In this document: positions 28,151-38,181 of the stretch, piece by piece | Layout of the letters: every line of letters begins with the position of its first letter | Position numbering within the stretch: the stretch's first letter is position 1 | Source of the DNA: Leifsonia sp. Root227 | Lineage (GTDB): Bacteria; Actinomycetota; Actinomycetes; Actinomycetales; Microbacteriaceae | NCBI RefSeq assembly: GCF_001428745.1 | Contig: NZ_LMIO01000002.1 | Span: 1,006,305-1,070,304 of the forward strand | Direction of reading: 5' to 3' | Length of the DNA: 64,000 nt | Notes under the pieces: generated by a model | The model's input: only the letters and a program-made list of their open reading frames with translations | What the model was told of the DNA's origin: nothing | Database searches by the model: none | Translations under genes and position numbers: made by a program

Positions 28151-29898
28151 CAGGAGTCCTTCCCCTCGGTCGAGCGATCAGAGGACGTCGATGACGATGA
28201 CGAAGCCGAAGCGCCTGCCAGCTCGGCGGCCTTGCGCTCTGCGATCGTCTGGCGGCGAGCCGCCTCCTTGCCGCTGGACGCGGCCTTGCCTGCGCTCACG
28301 GTGACCGTCGGCTTGCGGAACTGGGCCGCACCGCGGTAAACGGCCCCCAGCGCCTGCGGGTCGAGGCCGGAGGCCTTGTGACCCGTGCTGAAGAACTTCG
28401 TGCGGGCAAGCAGCTGCAGTGTCGGGTGCGTGAACAGCAGCACGACGATCACGTCGATGACGGTCGTGAGGCCGAGCGTGAACGCGAAGCCGCGAACGTT
28501 CGCAGCAGCGAGCACGTAAAGAACGATGGCGGCCAGCAGGTTGGTGGCCTTCGACGCATAGATGGTGCGGCGTGCGCGCGTCCAGCCAGCCTCGACGGCG
28601 GACTCCAAGCCTCTGCCGTCCCGCAGCTCGTCGCGTATTCGTTCGAAGTAGACGATGAACGAGTCGGCTGTGAATCCGATGGCGACGATCAGACCCGCCA
28701 CACCTGCCAACGACAGTCGGTAGTCGTAGTGCCACGACAGCAGCGAGATGGTCAACAGCGTGAGCACGGCGGCGACGACCAGCGAGATGATCGTGACGAA
28801 GCCGAGCAGGCGGTACTGGAAGAACGTGTAGATGGCGACGAGCAGGAGGCCGATCGCTCCGGCGATCAGACCGCTCATCAGCTGGGTCGATCCGAGGGTG
28901 GCCGAGATCGTGTCCTGGCTCTGCACCTTGAAGCTGAACGGCAGGGCGCCGAACTTGAGCTGGTCGGCCAGCGTCTTCGCGGTGGCCTCGGTGAAGTTGC
29001 CCGTGATCTGCGGGCGGCCGTCCGTGATGACCGCGTTCGTGGTCGGTGCGGAGATGACCTTGCCGTCGAGGACGATGGCGAACTGGTTCTGCGCGCCGGT
29101 GAGGCCGTTGAGGCGGGTGGTCACATCCGCGAACGACTTGGTGCCCGCATCGTTGAAGATGATGTTGACGGCCCACTGGCCGTTGCTGACACCGCTCGAG
29201 CTCTGGGCGAGGCCGCTGTTCGCGTCCTTGATGTCCTGACCTTTGACCTCGACGGGGCCGAGGAGGTACTTGACCGTCTTGGCGTCGTCACAAGTGATCA
29301 GCGGCTTATCCGTCGGCGCCTGGTTGACGTTCTCCAGGTTGGCGGTGGTACACGAGAACGCGTCGAACTGCGCCTGCAGTTCGGGGGTCACCCACGCGAG
29401 GTCGCTGCCGTTGGTCGGCTTGGTGGACGGCGTCGACTGCAGGCCGGGCGCGGGGCTCGGCGCCGGCGTGGACTTGCCGTCCGCTCCGACGACCTCGTTG
29501 GTCGGGCCGCTCGTGGCGAGCACCGCGCGGAAGTCGAGGCGTGCGCTGGCCTTGACGCGGTCGAGCGTCGCCTGGTCAGGCGTGCCGGGCAGCGAGACCA
29601 CGATGTTCCGCGATCCCTCGGTGGAGATCTGCGCCTCGGAGACGCCGGAGGCGTCGATGCGCTGACGGATGATCGAGACAGCCTGGTCGAGCTGCTGCTG
29701 TTGAACGGTCTGACCGTTCTCGACCTGCGGCGCGAGGATGATCTGCGTGCCGCCCTCCAGGTCGAGGGCGAGCTTGGGCAGCCAGGTGGCATTTCCCCAG
29801 ATGACGCCGGCCGTGAGCACTCCGAGGAGCACCACCACGATGGCGCCAAGCCAACTCAACGAACGCCAGGCTTTTTTGACCGGGGTCGACTTTGCCAC
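28150..29898 (-). CDS. secD: protein translocase subunit SecD
   Basis: 582 residues. One N-terminal membrane segment (LGAIVVVLLGVLTAGVIWGN) is followed by DLEGGTQIILAPQVENG, a large outside domain (P1), and five membrane segments with the family motif IGFTADSFIVYFERIRDELR. An inserted Pro/Ser/Thr-rich region (ADGKSTPAPSPAPGLQSTP) within P1 and a Ser-rich C-terminal tail are actinobacterial embellishments. GTG start with a weak ribosome-binding site; 68 bp after yajC. Co-transcribed with secF. Confidence 0.96.
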   Translation of the reverse strand: MAKSTPVKKAWRSLSWLGAIVVVLLGVLTAGVIWGNATWLPKLALDLEGGTQIILAPQVENGQTVQQQQLDQAVSIIRQRIDASGVSEAQISTEGSRNIVVSLPGTPDQATLDRVKASARLDFRAVLATSGPTNEVVGADGKSTPAPSPAPGLQSTPSTKPTNGSDLAWVTPELQAQFDAFSCTTANLENVNQAPTDKPLITCDDAKTVKYLLGPVEVKGQDIKDANSGLAQSSSGVSNGQWAVNIIFNDAGTKSFADVTTRLNGLTGAQNQFAIVLDGKVISAPTTNAVITDGRPQITGNFTEATAKTLADQLKFGALPFSFKVQSQDTISATLGSTQLMSGLIAGAIGLLLVAIYTFFQYRLLGFVTIISLVVAAVLTLLTISLLSWHYDYRLSLAGVAGLIVAIGFTADSFIVYFERIRDELRDGRGLESAVEAGWTRARRTIYASKATNLLAAIVLYVLAAANVRGFAFTLGLTTVIDVIVVLLFTHPTLQLLARTKFFSTGHKASGLDPQALGAVYRGAAQFRKPTVTVSAGKAASSGKEAARRQTIAERKAAELAGASASSSSSTSSDRSTEGKDS

Positions 29899-29966
29899 CT
29901 AGGAACTCAGCTTTCTACGCGCGCGACGACGCCGGCACGGCGCCGTCGCACAAAGGGATTAACGGA

Positions 29967-30374
29967 TCAGTCGTCGCTCTTCGAGCCTGGCTTCTTCGAG
30001 GCGTCGTCGACGCGCTCACCGAACTCGGGCTCGGACAGAGGGATGGCGTGGTCTTCGTTGATCTGCGGCTCGGTCGAGGAGATCTCGGCGGAGATCGGCT
30101 CTGCGACCGTCGGCTCGACGACGCGGGCGAGCACCTGGCGGTGCACCTTCAGGATGGTGCCAGGGCTGGTCTCCACGAGAGCCGTGTTGTCGTCTTCGTT
30201 GACGGAGAGCAGCGTGCCGTACAGGCCGAAGTTCGTCATGACCTCCGCGCCAGGGACCATCTTCGAGCGCGTCTCAGCCTGCTCCTTCTGGCGCTTGCGG
30301 CTGTTGCGGAACATGAAGAAGATGAGGGCCGCCAGGATGACGACCATCACAATGGTTAACGGGTCAATGGGCAT
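29967..30374 (-). CDS. yajC: preprotein translocase accessory subunit YajC
   Basis: 135 residues. One membrane segment (PLTIVMVVILAALIFFMFRN) precedes the YajC domain (SKMVPGAEVMTNFGLYGTLL) and an acidic tail. It associates with SecDF. The ATG at 30374 gives the normal YajC N-terminus (MPIDPLTIVM). A TTG at 30386 lies right against a GGAAGG motif; it would be too close to serve well, though it cannot be excluded. Confidence 0.93.
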   Translation of the reverse strand: MPIDPLTIVMVVILAALIFFMFRNSRKRQKEQAETRSKMVPGAEVMTNFGLYGTLLSVNEDDNTALVETSPGTILKVHRQVLARVVEPTVAEPISAEISSTEPQINEDHAIPLSEPEFGERVDDASKKPGSKSDD

Positions 30375-30431
30375 GAAATCTGCCAAACCTTCCGGTGGGG
30401 TTTGTGGGAATGGCCGAGAGGCCAGATTGAA

Positions 30432-31472
30432 TTATATGTCATCTATCAGTGATGGTTGCTGTGAGACTCCTAGCTGCGGGCTGGAGAGTCCGAAGTGGCG
30501 CCACGCTGCGGGGGTCGCGACCCGCCCTCTGGGGGTACGGGAGAGCAGTCCGATGCGGACCAGGAAGGGTTCGACGACCGACTCGATGGTCTCCGCCTCC
30601 TCGCCGACGGACACGGCCAGCGTGTTCAGTCCGACCGGCCCGCCGTCGAAACGCTCGAGGATGGCGCGCAGCACAGCGCGGTCTAGCCGGTCGAGTCCCA
30701 GCGCATCCACGTCGTAGAGGTCGAGTGCGGCCCGCACGGACTCGACGTCGGCCTCGCGGCCGTGCACGAGCGCGTAGTCCCGCACCCGGCGCAGCAGTCG
30801 GTTGGCGATACGGGGAGTGCCCCTGCAGCGTCCCGCGATCTCGGCGAGTGCCTCCTTGTCGACCGCGAAGTCGAGCATGACGGCAGCGCGGGTGAGCACC
30901 TGGGTGAGCTCAGCCTCATCGTAGAACTCCAGATGCGCCGTGAAGCCGAAGCGGTCGCGCAGCGGATTGGGCAGGAGGCCGGACCGTGTCGTGGCGCCCA
31001 CCAGCGTGAACGGCGCGAGGTCGAGCGGGATGGACGTGGCGCCCGCTCCTTTGCCGACCATGATGTCGATGCGGAAGTCCTCCATCGCGAGGTACAGCAT
31101 CTCCTCTGCCGACCGCGCCATCCTGTGGATCTCGTCGATGAAGAGCACCTCCCCCGGCGTCAGCGACGACAGGAGAGCGGCGAGGTCGCCGGCGTGCTGG
31201 ATGGCCGGACCGCTCGACAGGCGCAGTGGTCGCTCGCTCTCGTGGGCGACGATCATCGCGAGCGTGGTCTTGCCGAGCCCGGGAGGACCGGCCAGCAGGA
31301 TGTGGTCCGCCGTGCGATCCTGCATCTTGGCGGCCGTCAGCAGCAGTTGGAGCTGCCCGCGCACCTTCGCCTGGCCGACGAACTCGGCGAGCGAGCGTGG
31401 ACGCAGGGCGCCCTCGAAGGCAAGCTCGGACTCCGACTCCAGCTCGGGGGCGGTCAGATCCTCGTCGCTCAT
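30432..31472 (-). CDS. ruvB: Holliday junction branch migration ATPase RuvB
   Basis: RuvB drives branch migration with RuvA. 346 residues. Walker [19 protein letters not shown], Walker [12 protein letters not shown], sensor [20 protein letters not shown], and the arginine-finger and winged-helix regions at the C-terminus ([16 protein letters not shown]). ATG overlaps the ruvA stop (ATGA). Third of the ruvC-ruvA-ruvB operon. Confidence 0.97.
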   Translation of the reverse strand: MSDEDLTAPELESESELAFEGALRPRSLAEFVGQAKVRGQLQLLLTAAKMQDRTADHILLAGPPGLGKTTLAMIVAHESERPLRLSSGPAIQHAGDLAALLSSLTPGEVLFIDEIHRMARSAEEMLYLAMEDFRIDIMVGKGAGATSIPLDLAPFTLVGATTRSGLLPNPLRDRFGFTAHLEFYDEAELTQVLTRAAVMLDFAVDKEALAEIAGRCRGTPRIANRLLRRVRDYALVHGREADVESVRAALDLYDVDALGLDRLDRAVLRAILERFDGGPVGLNTLAVSVGEEAETIESVVEPFLVRIGLLSRTPRGRVATPAAWRHFGLSSPQLGVSQQPSLIDDI

Positions 31473-32128
31473 GAGCCGACCCGCCCGCTCTGCGCCGACC
31501 CGCTCTGCGCCGCTCCTGTATGGGCGGCGGGGCCGAGCCGCGCGAGCGTGAGCCGCAGCAGCGTCTGGACGCTGTCACGCAGCTTCTCGTCCGTGTCGGC
31601 GACGACCTCGGCGACAGCCTCGGCTGCGACCTTCTCCGGCCAGCCCAGCCCGACGAGGGCCACGAGCACGCTGTCGCCGATGGAGGACGGAGCGCCCGGC
31701 TTCCGGACGGCCGCCGGCGCCCTGTGCGTCACGGCGAGCTTGCCTGCGAGCTGCACCACGATGAGCTTGGCCGTCTTCGGGCCGATGCCGGAGACCTTGC
31801 GGAACGGCGCGTCGTCGTCGGCGGAGACCGCCTCGGCGATCTGATCCGGCGAGAGCACCGACAGCACGCCGATGGCGGACTTGGGGCCGACCCCGGAGAC
31901 GCCGGTGAGCAGCTCGAACACCTGGAGCTGCTCCACGTCGGAGAAGCCGAAGAGCTGCAGGGCGTCCTCGCGGACGATGAGAGAGGTGTAGACGAACGCT
32001 TCGTCGCCGACACGCAGGGACAGCACGTGGTCGGCGGTCAGCTGCACGGAGAACCCGACACCGCCGACCTCGATCACGGCTGAACCGCCTGCCGCCTGGA
32101 GTACCGTGCCGCGGAGGGAGGAAATCAC
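31469..32128 (-). CDS. ruvA: Holliday junction DNA-binding protein RuvA
   Basis: 219 residues: N-terminal OB domain ([20 protein letters not shown]), helix-hairpin-helix motifs ([18 protein letters not shown] and [17 protein letters not shown]) and a C-terminal RuvB-binding domain after a longer linker. GTG start overlaps the ruvC stop (GTGA). The C-terminal Gly/Ser-rich end is short and without motif. Confidence 0.96.
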   Translation of the reverse strand: MISSLRGTVLQAAGGSAVIEVGGVGFSVQLTADHVLSLRVGDEAFVYTSLIVREDALQLFGFSDVEQLQVFELLTGVSGVGPKSAIGVLSVLSPDQIAEAVSADDDAPFRKVSGIGPKTAKLIVVQLAGKLAVTHRAPAAVRKPGAPSSIGDSVLVALVGLGWPEKVAAEAVAEVVADTDEKLRDSVQTLLRLTLARLGPAAHTGAAQSGSAQSGRVGS

Positions 32129-32724
32129 TTGGCCAGCCTAGGGCGCACAACCGACGTGCGGCTGGAGCGCTCGGCGGCGCGCCACGCGGCCTGCGCGGGA
32201 GTGAGCGAGCCTGTCCCAGCATCCCCGGCTGTCGCGGGGGTGGCGGGAGCCCCGCGCCAGGCGTGGCAGATCGCGATGGCGAGCGCGTCAGCGGCGTCTG
32301 CCGGCTTCGGCACCTCCGCCAGGCCCAGGATGCGCGCGACCATCGTCTGCACCTGCCGCTTGTCGGCCGAGCCGTAGCCCGTGACGGCGGCCTTCACCTC
32401 GGACGGCGTGTGCAACGCGACGGCCAGGCCGCGCTTGGCCGCTGCGTGCAGCGCGACGCCGCTCACCTGGGCGACGCCCATCACGGTGTGCAGGTTCTGC
32501 TGCGCGAAGACCCGCTCGATCGCGACCGCGGACGGCTGGTGCGCATCCAGGAGACGTTCGATTCCGTCGCCGACGGCGAGCAGCCGCTGTTCGAGCGGCA
32601 TGGTCGCGGGCGTCCGGATGACGACGACCTCGACGAGGGTCGCGGTGCGGTCCGGCCGTACATCCACGATCCCGACGCCACAGCGCGTCAGGCCGGGGTC
32701 GATGCCGAGTACGCGCACCGACAT
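32125..32724 (-). CDS. ruvC: Holliday junction resolvase RuvC
   Basis: RuvC nicks Holliday junctions. 199 residues, RNase H fold. The catalytic acidic residues lie in [26 protein letters not shown] and [15 protein letters not shown]. About 25 residues after the fold are Ala/Thr/Ser-rich and basic ([19 protein letters not shown]). ATG nine bases after the yebC stop; first of ruvCAB. Confidence 0.97.
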   Translation of the reverse strand: MSVRVLGIDPGLTRCGVGIVDVRPDRTATLVEVVVIRTPATMPLEQRLLAVGDGIERLLDAHQPSAVAIERVFAQQNLHTVMGVAQVSGVALHAAAKRGLAVALHTPSEVKAAVTGYGSADKRQVQTMVARILGLAEVPKPADAADALAIAICHAWRGAPATPATAGDAGTGSLTPAQAAWRAAERSSRTSVVRPRLAK

Positions 32725-32733
32725 GGCCTGGCG

Positions 32734-33495
32734 CTACTCGTCTTCGCCGAGCTCGGCCTGGACCTCGGGAGTGAGGTCGAGGTTGGTGTAGACGTTCTGT
32801 ACATCGTCCGAGTCCTCGAGAGCGTCGATCAACCGGAACACCTTGCGCGCCGTCTCGGCGTCCGCCTCGATGTTGAGGCTCGCCACGAACTCGACGTCGG
32901 CCGAGTCGTAGTCGATGCCGGCCTCCTGGAGCGCCGTGCGGGCGGCGACCATGTCGGTCGCCTCTGTCTGCACCTCGAACGACTCTCCGCGGTCGGTGAC
33001 GTCTTCCGCACCGGCGTCGAGCACGGCCGTGAGAACGTCATCCTCGGTGAGGCCATCGGCGTGCGGGACGACGATGACGCCCTTCCGGTGGAAGTTGTAT
33101 GCGACGCTGCCTGGGTCGGCCATGGTGCCGCCGTTGCGGGTCATCGCCGTGCGCACCTCGGCGGCAGCGCGGTTCTTGTTGTCGGTCAGGCACTCGATGA
33201 GGAGGGCGATGCCGTTGGGGCCGTAGCCCTCGTACATGATCGTCGCGTAGTCGATGGACTCGCCGGTGAGTCCTGCGCCGCGCTTGACGGCGCGGTCGAT
33301 GTTGTCGTTCGGGACCGAAGTCTTCTTCGCCTTCTGGATGGCGTCGACCAGCGTCGGGTTGCCGGAGAGGTCGGCGCCGCCCATCTTGGCCGCGACCTCG
33401 ATGTTCTTGATCAGCTTGGCGAACGACTTGGCGCGGCGCTGGTCGATGACCGCCTTCTTGTGCTTGGTCGTTGCCCACTTGGAATGCCCGGACAC
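32734..33495 (-). CDS. yebC: YebC/PmpR family DNA-binding transcriptional regulator
   Basis: 253 residues. The N-terminus [20 protein letters not shown] is the family signature; [39 protein letters not shown] and the C-terminal domain all match. Members act as transcription regulators, and some as translation factors acting at stalled ribosomes. The GTG at 33495 is preceded by GGGAG at a good distance; an upstream in-frame start would add unrelated residues. Its place between pdxST and ruvCAB is conserved in actinobacteria. Confidence 0.95.
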   Translation of the reverse strand: MSGHSKWATTKHKKAVIDQRRAKSFAKLIKNIEVAAKMGGADLSGNPTLVDAIQKAKKTSVPNDNIDRAVKRGAGLTGESIDYATIMYEGYGPNGIALLIECLTDNKNRAAAEVRTAMTRNGGTMADPGSVAYNFHRKGVIVVPHADGLTEDDVLTAVLDAGAEDVTDRGESFEVQTEATDMVAARTALQEAGIDYDSADVEFVASLNIEADAETARKVFRLIDALEDSDDVQNVYTNLDLTPEVQAELGEDE

Positions 33496-33550
33496 TGGTG
33501 CTCCCTCAGTTACGTCTAAAGATCCTGACCATTGTAGGACGTGCACACGC

Positions 33551-34144
33551 TCAGGCCGCGCGCACCTTGCCAAGGAAGTACTCGTGGAATCGGCTGTCCC
33601 CCGTGATCTCCGGGTGGAACGACGTGCCGATCAGGTTGCCCTGTTCGACGGCAACGACCCGCCCGTCCGCGAGCTGCGCGAGCGGCGTCGCCCGTGATCC
33701 GACGCTCTCCACGATGGGCGCACGGATGAACACGGCGTGCATCGGCTCCCCTCCGACGGCGGGAACGTCGAGGTCTGTCTCGAACGAGTCGAGCTGCGAG
33801 CCGAACGCGTTGCGGCGCACGGAGACGTCGAGTCCGCCGAGGCTCTGCTGACCGCGGATGCCGTCGAGCACCCTGTCGGCCAGCATGATGAGGCCGGCGC
33901 AGGTGCCGTAGACCGGCAGGCCGTCGGCGATCGCCTGCTTCAGCGGCTCAGCGAGGCCGAAGGTGCGGGACAGCTTGTCCATCACGCTCGACTCCCCGCC
34001 GGGGATCACCAGACCGCCGACTTCCGCCAGTTCGGAGGGCCGACGGACGGGCACGGCGTCGGCGCCCAGTCCGCGCAGGACCGCGATGTGCTCGCGGAAG
34101 TCTCCCTGCAGGGCCAGGACGCCGACCGGCGTGCTACCAGCCAC
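33551..34144 (-). CDS. pdxT: pyridoxal 5'-phosphate synthase glutaminase subunit
   Basis: PdxT supplies ammonia from glutamine to PdxS. 197 residues. It begins [13 protein letters not shown], and has the nucleophile Cys in [11 protein letters not shown] and the His-Glu pair in [11 protein letters not shown]. The GTG at 34144 overlaps the pdxS end by 11 nt; the longer reading to 34213 lies wholly inside pdxS and adds unrelated sequence. Downstream of pdxS, as in most Gram-positives. Confidence 0.95.
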   Translation of the reverse strand: MAGSTPVGVLALQGDFREHIAVLRGLGADAVPVRRPSELAEVGGLVIPGGESSVMDKLSRTFGLAEPLKQAIADGLPVYGTCAGLIMLADRVLDGIRGQQSLGGLDVSVRRNAFGSQLDSFETDLDVPAVGGEPMHAVFIRAPIVESVGSRATPLAQLADGRVVAVEQGNLIGTSFHPEITGDSRFHEYFLGKVRAA

Positions 34145-35036
34145 GCTCGGCGAGGCGGTGCGGAGCTGCGAGGTCGGAGACGTTGATGCCGACCATGGCC
34201 TCGCCGAGTCCACGGGAGACCTCGGCGATCACAGCGGGGTCGTCGTAGAACGTGGTGGCCTTGACGATCGCGGCGGCGCGCTGCTCCGGGTTGCCGGACT
34301 TGAAGATGCCGGAGCCGACGAACACGCCGTCCGCACCGAGCTGCATCATCATCGCGGCGTCCGCGGGGGTGGCAACGCCACCAGCGGTGAACAGGACGAC
34401 CGGCAGTGTGCCGGTCTCGGCGATCTCGACAACGAGGTCGTACGGCGCCTGCAGCTCCTTGGCCGCGACGTACAGCTCGTCCTTGCTCATCGCGCTGAGC
34501 GCTGCGATCTCGGACTTGATCTTGCGGATGTGCTTGGTCGCCTCGGAGACGTCGCCTGTTCCCGCCTCGCCCTTCGAGCGAATCATCGCAGCGCCCTCGT
34601 TGATGCGGCGCAGCGCCTCACCCAGGTTGGTCGCTCCGCAGACGAAGGGGACGGTGAAGCCCCACTTGTCGATGTGGTTGACGTAGTCCGCCGGCGACAG
34701 CACCTCCGACTCGTCGATGTAGTCGACGTCGAGCGCCTGCAGCACCTGCGCCTCGACGAAGTGACCGATGCGGGCCTTCGCCATGACAGGGATGGAGACC
34801 TCGGCGATGATGGCCTCGATCAGGTCGGGGTCGCTCATCCTGGCGACGCCGCCCTGCGCGCGGATGTCGGCGGGGACGCGCTCCAGCGCCATGACGGCGA
34901 CGGCTCCCGCATCCTCGGCGATGCGCGCCTGCTCGGGCGTGACGACGTCCATGATGACGCCGCCCTTCAGCATTTCTGCCAGGCCCCGCTTGACCCTGTT
35001 CGATCCGGTGGCGGCGTTCTGTTCCGTGTCAGCCAT
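34134..35036 (-). CDS. pdxS: pyridoxal 5'-phosphate synthase lyase subunit
   Basis: PdxS builds PLP directly from ribose 5-phosphate, glyceraldehyde 3-phosphate and ammonia. 300 residues, TIM barrel. It has the catalytic Lys region [18 protein letters not shown] at the N-terminus, [16 protein letters not shown], and [17 protein letters not shown]. The highly conserved sequence leaves no doubt. It diverges from the MocR-type regulator gene across an 87-bp gap. Confidence 0.98.
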   Translation of the reverse strand: MADTEQNAATGSNRVKRGLAEMLKGGVIMDVVTPEQARIAEDAGAVAVMALERVPADIRAQGGVARMSDPDLIEAIIAEVSIPVMAKARIGHFVEAQVLQALDVDYIDESEVLSPADYVNHIDKWGFTVPFVCGATNLGEALRRINEGAAMIRSKGEAGTGDVSEATKHIRKIKSEIAALSAMSKDELYVAAKELQAPYDLVVEIAETGTLPVVLFTAGGVATPADAAMMMQLGADGVFVGSGIFKSGNPEQRAAAIVKATTFYDDPAVIAEVSRGLGEAMVGINVSDLAAPHRLAERGW

Positions 35037-35072
35037 CGTGGTCCTCTCGTCTGGAACTAAGTAATCTTTGAC

Positions 35073-35088
35073 CTATGCCAAACGATAG
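35073..35088. promoter_or_regulatory. possible regulator operator between pdxS and the MocR gene
   Basis: CTAT-N8-ATAG at 35073-35088 forms an inverted repeat in the middle of the 87-bp divergent gap. It is a candidate binding site for the neighbouring MocR/PdxR-type regulator. MocR operators are usually direct repeats, so this is only a suggestion. Confidence 0.3.
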
Positions 35089-35123
35089 CACTCGGCCTGA
35101 CGCTCGCTAAACTCGGGAGCGAC

Positions 35124-36452
35124 ATGGATCAGATCATCACAGGGACGACCGCCGCAGAGATCGCAGACAGCGTGCGCACCCTGCACGAGCGCGGCGAACT
35201 GCGGACGGGCGATGCGCTCCCGCCCGTCCGCGAACTCGCCGCTCTGCTGGGCGTCAACCGCAACACGGCAGTCGCCGCGTACCGGCTGCTCGCGCAGGCG
35301 GGCGTGGTCGTCGCCCGCGGAAGGGCGGGAACGGTGGTCGCCGGCCACGAGGCCGTCGCGCAGGAGGGCTATGCGGCAGACACCGTCCTTCGCGACATCG
35401 GCACGGGCAACCCCGATCCCAGGCGCATCCCCGACCCGAGCAGGGCGCTGGCGCGCGCTGCAGGCCGGCCCGTGCTCTACGGCGAGCCGGTGATCGACCC
35501 CGCGCTCGAAAGCCTGGCCATCTCCTGGGCTGGCACGGACCTCCCAGGCGTCGACCTGCGCATCACCGTCACCAGCGGCGCCGTCGATGCCGTCGAGCGC
35601 CTGCTCGCACAGGCGCTCCTCCGCGACGACGCCGTCGCGCTCGAAGACCCGTGCTTCCTGGCGAGCATCCACACGGTGCGGCTCGGCGGCTATCGCGCCG
35701 TCCCCGTGCCGGTCGACGAGGAAGGAATGACCGTCGCCGGACTGCAGGCGGCGCTCGACGCCGGCGTCCGCGCGATCATCTGCACGCCGCGCGCCCAGAA
35801 CCCGACAGGCTCGACCCTCACGCCTCGCAGAGCCGCAGCACTGCGCGCCCTGCTGACCGCTCATCCATACGTGCTGGTCATCGAGGACGACCACTTCTCG
35901 ATGCTCTCCCAGCTCCCGTACGAGACCCTCATCGGCCCCGAACACCGCCGCTTCGCGCTGGTGCGCTCGGTGTCGAAGTTCCTCGGACCCGACATGTGCC
36001 TCGCCATCGCGGCGACGGATCAGGAGACCGCCGACCGTCTCGCCCTCCGGCTCAGCCCAGGCACGACGTGGGTGAGCCACCTGCTGCAACGCCTCGTGCT
36101 CTCCCAGCTCACCGACGAGACAGTACTGGGCGAGATCGCCGACGCAGGCCGCCACTACGCCGAGCGCAACGCGGCTTTCGCTGCGCGACTCAGGGAGCAC
36201 GGGCTGCATGCCTCCGCGGCAGACGGCCTCAATGTCTGGGTGGAGTCGCCGATCGAGGCGAAGGTAGTGGCCGAGCGACTGATGCGGCGCGGCTGGCTCG
36301 CCCGCACAGGCGACGAGTTCCTGCTGACCGAGCGTGCAGCGCCGTCGCACCACCTGCGGCTGACGGTGCACGACCTCACGGAGGATGAGACCGCACGGCT
36401 GATCGACGACCTGGCCGACGCGGCGGATTCGCGTTCCAGCCAGAGAGCGTGA
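35124..36452 (+). CDS. pdxR: MocR/PdxR-type GntR regulator with aminotransferase domain
   Basis: 442 residues. A GntR winged helix (about residues 8-75, LPPVRELAALLGVNRNTAVA) is fused to a fold-type I aminotransferase-like domain. The PLP lysine is Lys285 in VRSVSKFLGPDM, and PRAQNPTGSTL carries the expected Asn. In other bacteria PdxR activates pdxST when PLP is low. Its divergence from pdxST and the presence of pdxY 2 kb downstream fit that role. GGGAG lies before the ATG. It could instead be a MocR of another pathway, but the context argues against it. Confidence 0.9.
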   Translation: MDQIITGTTAAEIADSVRTLHERGELRTGDALPPVRELAALLGVNRNTAVAAYRLLAQAGVVVARGRAGTVVAGHEAVAQEGYAADTVLRDIGTGNPDPRRIPDPSRALARAAGRPVLYGEPVIDPALESLAISWAGTDLPGVDLRITVTSGAVDAVERLLAQALLRDDAVALEDPCFLASIHTVRLGGYRAVPVPVDEEGMTVAGLQAALDAGVRAIICTPRAQNPTGSTLTPRRAAALRALLTAHPYVLVIEDDHFSMLSQLPYETLIGPEHRRFALVRSVSKFLGPDMCLAIAATDQETADRLALRLSPGTTWVSHLLQRLVLSQLTDETVLGEIADAGRHYAERNAAFAARLREHGLHASAADGLNVWVESPIEAKVVAERLMRRGWLARTGDEFLLTERAAPSHHLRLTVHDLTEDETARLIDDLADAADSRSSQRA

Positions 36453-36507
36453 CTCCTGGGACCACCGAACATCCCGTCACCTGCGCTCCAGCGACCACCT
36501 TACGCCG

Positions 36508-36536
36508 TTGTAATGTTTGTTGTTAACCAGTAATGT
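36508..36536 (+). promoter_or_regulatory. promoter of the lipase cassette, giving a probably leaderless mRNA
   Basis: TTGTAA (36508-36513), exactly 17 bp, TAATGT (36531-36536). Transcription from it should start about 36543, at or next to the GTG start codon of the lipoprotein gene (36544), with no room for a ribosome-binding site and none seen. Leaderless mRNAs are common in actinobacteria. The stretch is clearly richer in AT than its surroundings. Confidence 0.6.
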
Positions 36537-36543
36537 TTTGCCG

Positions 36544-36942
36544 GTGACAGAGCATGCAACATTCGGCTTCACAAGGTTGATCGCCATGACGGCGATCATC
36601 GGCGGCATCAGTGCCGGGGTGAGCGGCTGCTCGGTGTCCGGGGCAGACAAGGAAGAACAGATGCAGGCGAATTTGGCGAACCAGCGGAAAGTCGCGGTGA
36701 AACTCGTGGAGAACTACCCCAATCCCGAGTTGGAGTCGATCACATTCACGAGCGCGGGCAGCGTAGGCGGCGCGGGCGACTGGGCGGCTCGGGCTGTCAT
36801 CTCCGTCGGAGGACGCGACTACAACGGCATCCTCGGGACCTCGCTCTCAAGCGGGGACGGTTTGCCCACGATCGCCGAGGATGTGACGCCGGGCCTCGTG
36901 GCCGTGACCTACAGTGACGGCACCTCTGAGATGCTGCCATGA
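36544..36942 (+). CDS. small lipoprotein encoded just before the lipase (candidate immunity protein)
   Basis: 132 residues from the GTG at 36544. A type II signal peptide: basic/hydrophobic start (FGFTRLIAMTAIIGGISAG), lipobox VSGC with Cys about residue 29. The mature part is short with a beta-rich pattern (LESITFTSAGSVGGAGDWAA) and no family I recognise. Its stop overlaps the lipase start by 4 nt (ATGA), so the two are coupled. The start fits the promoter 8 bp upstream. In staphylococcal type VII lipase-toxin loci the immunity factor is a small lipoprotein; that parallel is inference here. Confidence 0.75.
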   Translation: MTEHATFGFTRLIAMTAIIGGISAGVSGCSVSGADKEEQMQANLANQRKVAVKLVENYPNPELESITFTSAGSVGGAGDWAARAVISVGGRDYNGILGTSLSSGDGLPTIAEDVTPGLVAVTYSDGTSEMLP

Positions 36943-38177
36943 CGAGCGACAGCGACTTCGCGGACATCGCAAGAATGGCGTATCGAGTCGACCCGCTGTG
37001 GCAGGACCCTCCCGAAGCAAAAGGAACACAATTTCCCCAGGAGAATCCGCGGTATGTGGTGATCTCCGACCCCGCCAGCGATCCGGTGACGGGTTTTCAA
37101 GGCATGGCGGTGGCGCCGCTGGTGGACGGCCTGCCGGATTATTCGCAGGTGCACGTGTCGTTCGCGGGGACGAATCCAGGCCACCATGCCGACATCAGCG
37201 CTGATGCGCAGATCGTGCTCGGGCGGGAGACCGCCAGCGCGACGCAGGCCGGTCAGGCTCTCGCCTACGCCGAGAAGGTGCGAGCGGACGTGCTGAGGGA
37301 GAACCCCGACGTGACGTTCTCAACCGTCGGCCATTCCCTGGGCGGCTACCTCGCCCTCTACGTCGCGGGCGAACTCGAGTGGACGTCGACGACGTTCAAC
37401 GCACCCGACCCATGGAACGCGATGACCCCGCGCGCCCAGCAATGGCGACGCGACCAGCTCGACGCCGGCACCACGACGTGGCGCAACTTCGTGAACGAAT
37501 GGGACCCGATCGCCAACTTCCACGGCAACGGGACAGGCGCCGCCATCTACGTCACAGGCGAGCCAGGGAAAGACCCCCTCTCCTACCACAACCTCGAAAC
37601 GGGGTTCCCGTTCGACGCAGACGGCGCGATCACCACCACCGGCGACGGCCGATCCACCTACGAGATCACCGAGAACCTGCTCAGCGGGTTCCCCGCCAGC
37701 GTCCGCCCCGTCCCCGCCGCCGCCCTCTCCCAGCTCCTGACTGTGCTCCACGACCCGGTCGTCGGCGCGTCGGTCGGGAGCTCCGTGTCCGCGATCCTGG
37801 TCGCCGTCGACACCATCGCCTCGGCCGCGCTCGCCTCCACGATCCTGAAATCGGCCGAGCACCTGACACAGCTCAAACAGCTCAACAGTGGCCTGATCCC
37901 GCAGATGCAACACGACCTCGACAACGCCAAACGCGCCGCCCTAGACCTGCCTTACATCACCGAAGCCGACATCGAGAACTGCGTCACCACGCACCGCCTT
38001 CGCGTGCACGACAACATCGACGAAGACGCCGTCGACACCGTCAACCGGCGCATCGACGACCACCTCGACACTGTCCAGAAACTCTTCGACGGAATCAACA
38101 CCGCCATCCACAACGCCACCGCACAAGACGAACAATGGGCATCCGTCTACCGTCAGTCCAGCGCGAACGCGAAGTAG
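36939..38177 (+). CDS. lipase-domain protein with helical C-terminal tail (candidate secreted toxin)
   Basis: 412 residues, no signal peptide or membrane segment at the N-terminus. The N-terminal half (about 1-235) is an alpha/beta-hydrolase of the class 3 lipase type: nucleophile Ser133 in TVGHSLGGYLAL, candidate Asp189 in FVNEWDPIANF and His217 in SYHNLETGF, spaced as in that family. Residues ~240-412 are hydrophobic-then-amphipathic helices (LTVLHDPVVGASVGSSVSAI, VNRRIDDHLDTVQKLFDGIN) with no catalytic motif. Toxin at the N-terminus and helical tail at the C-terminus is the layout of reverse-domain type VII lipase toxins such as TslA. Function is inferred. Confidence 0.8.
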   Translation: MTSDSDFADIARMAYRVDPLWQDPPEAKGTQFPQENPRYVVISDPASDPVTGFQGMAVAPLVDGLPDYSQVHVSFAGTNPGHHADISADAQIVLGRETASATQAGQALAYAEKVRADVLRENPDVTFSTVGHSLGGYLALYVAGELEWTSTTFNAPDPWNAMTPRAQQWRRDQLDAGTTTWRNFVNEWDPIANFHGNGTGAAIYVTGEPGKDPLSYHNLETGFPFDADGAITTTGDGRSTYEITENLLSGFPASVRPVPAAALSQLLTVLHDPVVGASVGSSVSAILVAVDTIASAALASTILKSAEHLTQLKQLNSGLIPQMQHDLDNAKRAALDLPYITEADIENCVTTHRLRVHDNIDEDAVDTVNRRIDDHLDTVQKLFDGINTAIHNATAQDEQWASVYRQSSANAK

Positions 38178-38181
38178 CCCC

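Noticed and set aside
33495..33573. Longer N-terminus of YebC
   Set aside because: Additional residues have no homology, and the GTG at 33495 has a good ribosome-binding site.
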